Positions 58,408-64,000 of a stretch of DNA of 64,000 nt are shown here, one piece after another; position 1 is the stretch's first letter, and the number at the start of each line of letters is the position of its first letter. The translations under genes and the position numbers were made by a program. The stretch lies in the NCBI GenBank assembly GCA_027061785.1, contig JAMOVA010000002.1, positions 1-64,000 on the forward strand. The letters run 5' to 3'. This DNA comes from Thermoproteota archaeon (GTDB lineage: Archaea > Korarchaeota > Korarchaeia > Korarchaeales > Korarchaeaceae). The notes under the pieces are model-generated. The model ran no database searches. It was not told where the DNA came from and saw nothing but the letters and a program-made list of their open reading frames with translations.

Positions 58408-59157
58408 TTGGAGCCCCTCATAAGGTTCTTAGAGGTGATACTCAGCGGGATCGGCGTCGGGATCATCTCATCAATGGCTGGCATAGGAGGGGGGACCCTC
58501 ATGGTCCCCTTGATGGTCCTAGTCTTGGGGGTGGATGTGAAAGTCGCGATCGCCTCCAGTCTGCTCACCATAATCGTCACTTCAGCTTCCAGCTCAACTG
58601 TTTACCTCAAGGAGGGGCTGGTGAACCTCAAAGCAGCGCTGACGCTTGAACCCTCCACCGCATTGGGGGCTATCGTGGGAGCCTCCATCACCATAGGTCT
58701 GCCCTCCAACTTGGTGAAGAGGATCTTCGGCTTTGGACTGATCGCGATTTCCCTCGTCATGCTCGCCAGGACATTCACCCGACCCAAGGAGAAGGGAGAG
58801 ATAAAGCATTGGACTCTCGGCGTGCTATCATCTTTCTTCGCTGGTATGGCTTCAGGGATGTTCGGAATAGGAGGAGGTGTTCTTAAAGTGCCCATAATGA
58901 ACCTGATAATGGAGATGCCGATAAAGGAGGCCGTAGCGACCAGCTCCTTCATGGTGGGCCTCACCGCTTCCTCTGGAAGCATGGTCTATGCCATAAAGGG
59001 GTTCGTCGATCCCGTCTTGGTTCTCGGATTTGCGTTAGGAATAATGCCAGGGGCTACTATAGGCGCTAAATCGCTCAAGGGCATTAAATCCAGGTACATA
59101 AAGCTCATCTTCTCACTAGTGCTTCTCTACGCAGGAATCAAGCTCGTGGGGTGGTGA
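58408..59157 (+). CDS. TauE/SafE-family membrane transporter (sulfite/anion exporter type)
   Basis: A 249-residue protein with about eight helices in two repeats, each beginning with a Gly-rich helix: GVGIISSMAGIGGGTLMVPLM and SGMFGIGGGVLKVPIMNLIM. This is the TauE/SafE (DUF81) signature. Family members export sulfonates, sulfite or other anions; the substrate here is unknown. TTG start after AAAGGTGG. A DUF1634 gene follows after 9 bases, a pairing common in archaea. Confidence 0.9.
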   Translation: MEPLIRFLEVILSGIGVGIISSMAGIGGGTLMVPLMVLVLGVDVKVAIASSLLTIIVTSASSSTVYLKEGLVNLKAALTLEPSTALGAIVGASITIGLPSNLVKRIFGFGLIAISLVMLARTFTRPKEKGEIKHWTLGVLSSFFAGMASGMFGIGGGVLKVPIMNLIMEMPIKEAVATSSFMVGLTASSGSMVYAIKGFVDPVLVLGFALGIMPGATIGAKSLKGIKSRYIKLIFSLVLLYAGIKLVGW

Positions 59158-59166
59158 GGTGATTCT

Positions 59167-59436
59167 TTGGACGCGGATTTAGGAAATCTGCCTTATCTCC
59201 TCAGGTGGGGCGTCATTCTAGGGCTTTCCGTGCTAGCGGTAGGCATAGTGATCGAGCATCTCTCAGGCAGTCCCCTGATCTGGGAGGCGGGCCTCTTCCT
59301 CATAGTGGTGACTCCCGCGAGCTTCTTGGTGGCGCTCTCCTACAGGATGTTTGCGGAGGGAGAGCACAGAATAGCGGTGCTTTCCCTGCTGACCCTGACA
59401 GTGGTGGTGATCTCAGCTTTCCTATCGCTGAGCTGA
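59167..59436 (+). CDS. Small three-helix membrane protein (DUF1634 type)
   Basis: An 89-residue membrane protein with three helices (RWGVILGLSVLAVGIVIEHL, LFLIVVTPASFLVALSYR and the closing VLSLLTLTVVVISAFLSLS). Its size, topology and location after a TauE/SafE gene match DUF1634. It is probably an accessory subunit. TTG 59167 follows GAGGTGATTC, the same start pattern as the pantothenate kinase. Confidence 0.8.
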   Translation: MDADLGNLPYLLRWGVILGLSVLAVGIVIEHLSGSPLIWEAGLFLIVVTPASFLVALSYRMFAEGEHRIAVLSLLTLTVVVISAFLSLS

Positions 59437-59445
59437 GGTGATGAA

Positions 59446-60678
59446 TTGCCCTCATCACCGCTTAAATCAGAGACCGGTAAGAAGGCCCTGAGGCTGTCCA
59501 TCAACTCGTTCTTCCAAGGCACATCCATGAGTTTCACCTTCTTCCTGCTCTACGCTTACGGTGTGGATAAGTTCGGCTTCTCTCCCACGGATGTAGCCAT
59601 AGCTATCTCACTAGGTGGCATCTCCAGCGCTGTGACCCAACCTCTCTGGGGATGGCTGGTAGACAGAGCTGCTAGGAGAAGGAGGTCCCTCATGTTGGCG
59701 GGTTATCTTCTCTCCGCCGTCTTCATATATTGGGTGTACAACTCACGGGCGAGCTGGGAGTTTTATGCAGCGGGAGCGATGCTCAACTCGTTCATGGGGC
59801 TGTCGAACTCGGCATGGTTAGCGATTTTGGGTGATCTGACTGCATTGGAGGAGAGAGGAAGGATCTCCGGGGTGACCAGCACGTTCTCAACGCTGGGAAC
59901 TGCGGTGTTTTCACCCATCGCTGGAATGGTCATGGATGCTTTCGGCTACTGGTTTGCCAGCCTGGTCGGCGTCAGCCAGTTCCTCTTGGCTGCTGGAACC
60001 GTGTGTCTCATCCCTCACAGTATACCGGAACCTCCAGCCGCTGGAGAGGGCGAAAGTGGCAGGGAGGAAGCGATATCAGATCACGTGGAGGGAAGCTACA
60101 GGCCGTTCCTCATAGCCAGCGTCTTGTGGTCCTTGATATGGTCTCTAGCATGGCCGCTCTTCTCCGTAGCTCAGATCAAGGTGTATGGGTTGAGTAAGGC
60201 GGAGATAGGTCTCATAAGCACCGTTGCCAACGTTACAAGGCTGATCTTGCAGCCTGTGTGGGGTTTCGTGGCCGACAGGGTAGGGAGGAAGATCCTCCTA
60301 GTGATGTCTCCTGCCTTCGCTGCCGCGATTCCGTTCTCCTACTCGCTAGGGAGTAACCTCCTCCACATCCTGATAGGAACGGCGGTGGGCATGGTGGGAT
60401 TCTCCATGTACTTCGTGGCCTCGCCCACCTACCTCCTAGATGCCTCCTCTCCGGAGAAGCGTGGCTCAGCTGTCTCCACGTTCAACGCCCTCACATCGCT
60501 CACCAACTCCGTGGCACCGCTGATAGGTGGAACGCTGGGCGATCTGCTCGGGGTAAGGGAGACAATGCTCCTGCTGGGATTCACCAGGCTATTCTCCAGC
60601 CTGTTCTTCATCAAGATACCTGAAACTCTCAGGAGGGAGAGAGAAGGGAAGAGATTGTGGAGAAGACTTCCTTTCTGA
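59446..60678 (+). CDS. Major facilitator superfamily transporter
   Basis: A 410-residue, twelve-helix MFS permease. The loop 2-3 motif GWLVDRAARRRRSLMLAG and its second-half copy GFVADRVGRKILLVMSP are the diagnostic GxxxDRxGRR repeats. Substrate is not known; it may be a drug or metabolite exporter. TTG 59446 follows GAGGTGATGAA. It is the last gene of the TauE operon; its last 50 bases overlap the convergent adenylate kinase. Confidence 0.9.
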   Translation: MPSSPLKSETGKKALRLSINSFFQGTSMSFTFFLLYAYGVDKFGFSPTDVAIAISLGGISSAVTQPLWGWLVDRAARRRRSLMLAGYLLSAVFIYWVYNSRASWEFYAAGAMLNSFMGLSNSAWLAILGDLTALEERGRISGVTSTFSTLGTAVFSPIAGMVMDAFGYWFASLVGVSQFLLAAGTVCLIPHSIPEPPAAGEGESGREEAISDHVEGSYRPFLIASVLWSLIWSLAWPLFSVAQIKVYGLSKAEIGLISTVANVTRLILQPVWGFVADRVGRKILLVMSPAFAAAIPFSYSLGSNLLHILIGTAVGMVGFSMYFVASPTYLLDASSPEKRGSAVSTFNALTSLTNSVAPLIGGTLGDLLGVRETMLLLGFTRLFSSLFFIKIPETLRREREGKRLWRRLPF

Positions 60679-61285
60679 CCCCTTCCACATCTTTAGACGC
60701 GTCTATTCTCACAAGGAGTCCCTTATCCTCGTAATACTTTATCAGGGGGCTGGTTTCTTCATTGAACACGTCCAATCTCCTCAGTATCTTCTCGTAGCAA
60801 TCATCGCTCCTCTGATAGAGCTTGCCACCGCACTCGCATCTCCTCGCATCCGGTGGAGGGTCGTAGAAGACGTTATATGATCTGCCACAGCTCTCGCAGA
60901 CCAGACGGCCCATCATCCGTCGAAGTACGGTCAGTTCGTCGACATCGAAGAAGAGCACTGCAGTTAGGGACCTTCCCCTCTCACTGAGGAACTTATCGAG
61001 CCATTCGGCCTGTTCCAAGTTTCTAGGAAATCCATCCAGCACGAATCCCCTCTCCATGACCTCTGAAAGCCTCTTTTCCAAGACTTGATACACTATGTCG
61101 TCGGGCACCAAGAGGCCCCTCTCCATGTACCCTTTTATGGTCTCACCCAGTTCCGAACCGCTCCTCACCTCTTCCTTCAGGAGTTCGCTCATGACCAGTC
61201 TGGGAACCTTGAATTTCTCGGAGATGAAGGCGCCTTGCGTTCCCTTTCCGGCTCCAGGTCTGCCTAGAAGCACGAGACGGAGCAT
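60629..61285 (-). CDS. adk: Adenylate kinase, zinc-LID (bacterial-type) form
   Basis: A 218-residue Adk interconverting ATP, AMP and ADP. It has LLGRPGAGKGTQGAFI (P-loop), the AMP-binding GYMERGLLVPDDIV, LDGFPRNLEQAE and a LID with CESCGRSYNVFYDPPPDARR and CECG, four cysteines for structural zinc. This long bacterial-type form differs from the short trimeric archaeal Adk, whose gene normally follows secY and is missing there. ATG 61285 after GGTGTGCGGTGAG is chosen over the 61399 frame. Confidence 0.94.
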   Translation of the reverse strand: MLRLVLLGRPGAGKGTQGAFISEKFKVPRLVMSELLKEEVRSGSELGETIKGYMERGLLVPDDIVYQVLEKRLSEVMERGFVLDGFPRNLEQAEWLDKFLSERGRSLTAVLFFDVDELTVLRRMMGRLVCESCGRSYNVFYDPPPDARRCECGGKLYQRSDDCYEKILRRLDVFNEETSPLIKYYEDKGLLVRIDASKDVEGVRKEVFSTISSLLSPS

Positions 61286-61346
61286 CTCACCGCACACCTC
61301 TCTAGGTCGGAGTTGGACCTCGATGGGCTGAGTGGCGCGGGAAAGC

Positions 61347-61353
61347 GTATAAG
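61347..61353 (+). promoter_or_regulatory. TATA box for the M20 peptidase gene
   Basis: GTATAAG is centred about 26 bases before ATG 61376, with no Shine-Dalgarno site between, as in a leaderless transcript. Confidence 0.5.
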
Positions 61354-61375
61354 TTCTTACCCTCCCATCAAGCAT

Positions 61376-62569
61376 ATGAACGATGAGGAGATGTTCCAAT
61401 TCCTGATGGATCTCGTTCGCCTAGATACTAACGCAACAGAGAGAAAGAACTACTGGGAAGCGGCCCGGATGATAGAGAAGAAGGCCAAGGAGCTCGGATT
61501 GAACACCCACATACATGTACACAGAGATGATAGGGGGGAGGTCCCCAACGTCATAGCGTGGGCCGACGTGGGGGCGGATAAGAACCTCATCCTCCTGTCC
61601 CACTATGACGTAGTGCCTGCCAGAGGTCCCTGGAAGCTCGACGGCAGGGAGTTCGACCCCTTCGACCCTCAGAGGGTGGGAGGGAGGATATACGGAAGGG
61701 GGGCTGCAGATGACAAGTCGGCCATAGTCCTGAGTCTCTCGGCGGCCAAGAGGATTCTGGATAAGAGATCCGGTAAGTACAACCCCGTAGTAGTGGTGGT
61801 AGGAGATGAGGAGGTTGGGGGTACTGGTGTATTTGCTGTAGCCGAGAGGGGTTTCGAGGAGGCCGGTGTTAGGCCAGACAGGGTCGTGGTGATAGATGCC
61901 GCTCCCGACTTCGTGGGCATAGGTGCGAGCGGTGTGATCCACGGCGAGATCGTCGTGAAAGGGAAGGGAGGTCACGCAGGTAGGCCCTTCGCGGCGCTCA
62001 ACCCGGTTCACCAAGCCATAGCCATAGCCAACGATCTGCTCACGGGTTTCTCACAGGAACATGCTTCCAGACTGTCAGTAGTCCCCGCACCTCCGGGATC
62101 CCCGGTCCCCAAGCTTTGGGGGAGGTTCAGCCTGACCATAATGAGGGCTGGCGATAAGCACAACGTTATACCTCCGGAGGCGACTCTGGGGTTCGACATA
62201 AGGTTCATACCGGACGAGAAGAAGGATGAGGTGATTGGGAGGTTCCTAGCTGCCGTCTCCGCTGCTGCGGTCAAGTTCGGTGCTGAAGTCGAGGTTAGGC
62301 TCGAGGAGACCCTGAACCCTGGATGGATGACCCATCCTGATCACGAGTTCGTGAAGGAGGTGCTGGACAGCTACGAAAAGTTCTTCGGTAGGAGGGATGT
62401 GGCTGGATCCCTCGGAGGGAATGACGGGTTCGTGTTCGCAGGTAAAGGAATACCAACTGTCTCCGTTGGAACGATAGAGGTGGAAAGCAGGGCTCACGGC
62501 GACTTGGAGAATGTCAGAGAGGATATAGTGATCAAGGTCAGGGACCTGTTGGTGGACCTGATGTCCTGA
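61376..62569 (+). CDS. M20-family metallopeptidase/deacylase (ArgE/DapE type)
   Basis: A 397-residue zinc enzyme. Metal ligands lie in LLSHYDVVP, YGRGAADDKSA, VVGDEEVGGTG (catalytic Glu pair), IDAAPDF and a late histidine region (SRAHGDLE). A dimerisation domain sits in the middle (GVIHGEIVVKGKGGHAGRPF). Members remove acyl groups from amino acids or cleave dipeptides; the substrate cannot be named. ATG 61376 is chosen because a TATA box lies about 26 bases upstream. Confidence 0.92.
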   Translation: MNDEEMFQFLMDLVRLDTNATERKNYWEAARMIEKKAKELGLNTHIHVHRDDRGEVPNVIAWADVGADKNLILLSHYDVVPARGPWKLDGREFDPFDPQRVGGRIYGRGAADDKSAIVLSLSAAKRILDKRSGKYNPVVVVVGDEEVGGTGVFAVAERGFEEAGVRPDRVVVIDAAPDFVGIGASGVIHGEIVVKGKGGHAGRPFAALNPVHQAIAIANDLLTGFSQEHASRLSVVPAPPGSPVPKLWGRFSLTIMRAGDKHNVIPPEATLGFDIRFIPDEKKDEVIGRFLAAVSAAAVKFGAEVEVRLEETLNPGWMTHPDHEFVKEVLDSYEKFFGRRDVAGSLGGNDGFVFAGKGIPTVSVGTIEVESRAHGDLENVREDIVIKVRDLLVDLMS

Positions 62570-62585
62570 TCTCCCATCCCCCATT

Positions 62586-62882
62586 TCATTTTATTATGAA
62601 TCGAGGGGGTTCTATCCACTCGCTTCCGCACTTGGGGCACTTACTGGGCTTACGCGGCTTCTTCAGGTTCCTGAACACGTATCCGCACTTCCTGCAGACT
62701 GGAGGTTCCATCAGGAGCGTCTTACCGTACTTGGCCCTAGCCGTCTTCGCTATGTGTTCTAAGTGCCTGTAGATCTCCCTAGCTTCTCTCGGATCCATGC
62801 CAAGCTCTCTGGCTATGTCGTCAACGGACAGCGGTTCCTCGGAGTTCATAAGGAGCTCCAGTATCTTCTCCCTGAAACTCAT
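62586..62882 (-). CDS. HTH - zinc ribbon transcriptional regulator
   Basis: A 98-residue archaeal regulator. Residues 1-50 form a winged-helix (ILELLMNSEEPLSVDDIAREL, AREIYRHLEHIAKTAR), and residues 60-90 a rubredoxin-like zinc ribbon (CRKCGYVFR ... CPKCGSEW). This HTH-plus-ribbon layout occurs in a small archaeal family of predicted regulators (COG3357-like). Targets are unknown. It faces the M20 gene convergently and is divergent from the cyclo-ligase. Confidence 0.85.
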   Translation of the reverse strand: MSFREKILELLMNSEEPLSVDDIARELGMDPREAREIYRHLEHIAKTARAKYGKTLLMEPPVCRKCGYVFRNLKKPRKPSKCPKCGSEWIEPPRFIIK

Positions 62883-62934
62883 CCAGCCTTAAGCTGGGAT
62901 CATTATTTAAGCTAATTAGGGGATTCCTCGATCG

Positions 62935-63645
62935 ATGGATGTAAAGGAGGAGAAGAGAAGGATCAGAGAGATGGTCTGGGAAAGGCTGGAGAGAGAAGGG
63001 GTAGCTCTCTTTCCGAAGCCCATAAGGGGCCGGATCCCCAACTTCAGGGGAGCGGAGAGGGCCGCTATCAATCTCACCCTTCAACCCGAGTGGAGGTCCG
63101 CTGAAGTTGTGTTCGTCAATCCGGACTCCCCTCAGAAGTTCGTGAGGATGCTGGGCCTCATGCAGGGGAAGCTCGTGATAATGGCAACCCCCAGGCTGAG
63201 GGAGGGCTTCATTATCCTCGATCCCAAGAAGATAGTACCAGCGAACTACGAGCGAGCGGCCACGATCAGGGGCGCCTTCAAGTACGGGAGGAAGGTAGGA
63301 CTCGACCTTCCCCGAATCGACATGAAGGTCACTGGATCGGTTGCAGTCGATCTGGAGGGGGGCAGGCTGGGTAAGGGACACGGATTCTCCGACATAGAAT
63401 ACGGCATCTTAGGGGAGATCGGCGCCATATCGGAGGATACACCGGTGGCAACCACGGTGCACGAACTTCAGATAGTTGAGAGGGTTCCGAGGGAGGAGCA
63501 CGATATGCCAGTGTACCTGATAACCACGCCAGAGAGGATTGTAAGGACCGGCGCTAGGGGAAAGCCCCGCATACTGTGGAACAGGCTGGACGAGCGCCTG
63601 CTGGCCGATATACCTCTGCTGGCTCTCCTCATGGAGAGACGCTGA
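62935..63645 (+). CDS. 5-formyltetrahydrofolate cyclo-ligase family protein
   Basis: A 236-residue protein of the 5-FTHF cyclo-ligase (MTHFS) family, which makes 5,10-methenyl-tetrahydrofolate from 5-formyl-THF with ATP. The C-terminal signature RLGKGHGFSDIEYGILGE matches the family's GxGxGxxD motif. The insert-rich archaeal form may act on pterins other than folate. ATG 62935 follows GATCGATGG with no strong Shine-Dalgarno site. The last 17 bases overlap the convergent Lrp-like gene. Confidence 0.88.
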   Translation: MDVKEEKRRIREMVWERLEREGVALFPKPIRGRIPNFRGAERAAINLTLQPEWRSAEVVFVNPDSPQKFVRMLGLMQGKLVIMATPRLREGFIILDPKKIVPANYERAATIRGAFKYGRKVGLDLPRIDMKVTGSVAVDLEGGRLGKGHGFSDIEYGILGEIGAISEDTPVATTVHELQIVERVPREEHDMPVYLITTPERIVRTGARGKPRILWNRLDERLLADIPLLALLMERR

Positions 63646-64000
63646 AGACCTTGTTCATGGGGAAGAGGCCTTCATGGGGGCTCTTGAGGACCATGAGAGT
63701 ATGCGTTCTCTCTACATCTGGATGCCTCGCCAGCTCGGTGACCAAGAACCTCGTCAATTCGTCCATATTACGGGCCCTAACTTTGAGCAAAATGTCATAA
63801 TCCCCGGTGATTATGTGAGCCTCCTCTATCCAAGGGAGGTCGGGCCTCGATTCAGATTCGGTTGCTATGTTCTCTATGAAGATCTCCTGATTAGATTTGT
63901 CACCCACCGGCTTCCCCCTCCTTATCTGAACTAAGACGAAGGCAGTTAGCTGATATCCAAGCTTCTTGTAGTTGATTATCGCCGTAAATCCCTTCACATA
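63629..64000 (-). CDS. Lrp/AsnC-family regulator, C-terminal part (cut by window edge)
   Basis: At least 123 residues of an Lrp/AsnC protein running off the right edge. The first visible residues (VKGFTAIINYKKLGYQLTAFVLVQ, split by the strand-helix pattern) match the start of the ligand-binding RAM domain after the HTH, so the DNA-binding part lies beyond the window. AHIITGDYDILLKVRARNMDEL and RTHTLMVLKS complete the ferredoxin-like effector fold. Feast/famine-type regulators bind amino acids; the ligand is unknown. Confidence 0.85.
   Translation of the reverse strand, partial: YVKGFTAIINYKKLGYQLTAFVLVQIRRGKPVGDKSNQEIFIENIATESESRPDLPWIEEAHIITGDYDILLKVRARNMDELTRFLVTELARHPDVERTHTLMVLKSPHEGLFPMNKVFSVSP

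Noticed and set aside
1-64000. CRISPR arrays, insertion sequences, phage genes
   Set aside because: No regularly spaced repeats, transposase or integrase motifs were seen in any frame.

Overview
This window is a gene-dense archaeal chromosome segment. It encodes archaeal-type ribosomal proteins (eL14, eL18, eL19, eL21, eL32, eL34, eS4), RNA polymerase subunits D and F (Rpo4), TFE, an MBF1-like factor, alpha-NAC with a UBA domain, aIF5A, SRP54, Cbf5 and Pus10. It also encodes a 7S SRP RNA and seven tRNAs, one with a short anticodon-loop intron. Promoters look like archaeal TATA boxes, some placed 24-28 bp before a start codon as expected for leaderless messages. Other genes use Shine-Dalgarno sites of the form GGAGGTGATC, and many start with TTG. 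The coding strands are purine-rich with heavy AGG use, which fits a hyperthermophile. Gene order resembles the TACK lineage. Korarchaeota or a related deep branch is possible, but that is inference, not proof.

Layout. 1-3.4 kb: C-terminal half of a tungsten aldehyde:ferredoxin oxidoreductase with a MoaD-like protein, then small genes and an IMPase-family phosphatase. 3.4-7.3 kb: tRNA-Thr, aspartate kinase/homoserine dehydrogenase, TatA and TatC. 7.3-11.9 kb: two MoeA proteins (one fused to a periplasmic-binding-protein-like domain), MoaB, a DtxR-like regulator and an Asp-ligated ferredoxin; with the AOR this looks like a tungstopterin and ferredoxin set. 11.9-19.3 kb: SRP RNA, RpiA, a divergent Drg-like GTPase, MBF1, NAC, HIT, four tRNAs, TFE, DUF2110 and a radical SAM protein. 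19-25 kb: TruA, a VIT1-like membrane protein, hexuloisomerase, CCA-adding enzyme, enolase and an M42 peptidase. 25-32 kb: class III aminotransferase plus methylmalonate-semialdehyde dehydrogenase (probably beta-alanine or branched amino-acid catabolism), PheS/PheT and a radical SAM-TRAM protein. 32-38 kb: phosphoesterase, ECF S-component, type II pantothenate kinase, Nudix and NMN adenylyltransferase (a likely cofactor salvage cluster), PIN-ATPase and isopentenyl phosphate kinase.

38-58 kb is one long minus-strand information-processing superoperon, running from uL14 at the right to DUF655 at the left: uL14-uL24-eS4-uL5-uS14-uS8-uL6-eL32-eL19-uL18-uS5-uL30-uL15-SecY-DUF106-eL34-eL14-Cbf5-tRNA-Ser-uS13-uS4-uS11-(coiled-coil protein)-RpoD-tRNA-Leu-eL18-uL13-uS9-aIF5A-SRP54-Pus10-eL21-Rpo4-DUF655. 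The usual adenylate kinase next to secY and the cytidylate kinase are missing from this run. A zinc-LID bacterial-type adenylate kinase lies at 60.6 kb. 58-64 kb holds a Cys-rich unknown protein, TauE/SafE and MFS transporters, adenylate kinase, an M20 peptidase, an HTH-zinc-ribbon regulator, a 5-formyl-THF cyclo-ligase and a truncated Lrp-family protein.

I see no CRISPR array, insertion sequence or prophage. The most notable observations are: a 45-residue antisense tail on PheT that would vanish with one extra base in an A7 run; genes with no ATG, GTG or TTG at their expected start; the PanK-II/ECF/NadM salvage cluster; an unrecognised coiled-coil protein inside the RNA polymerase operon; and a GTPase whose nucleotide-binding motifs deviate from the canonical ones.
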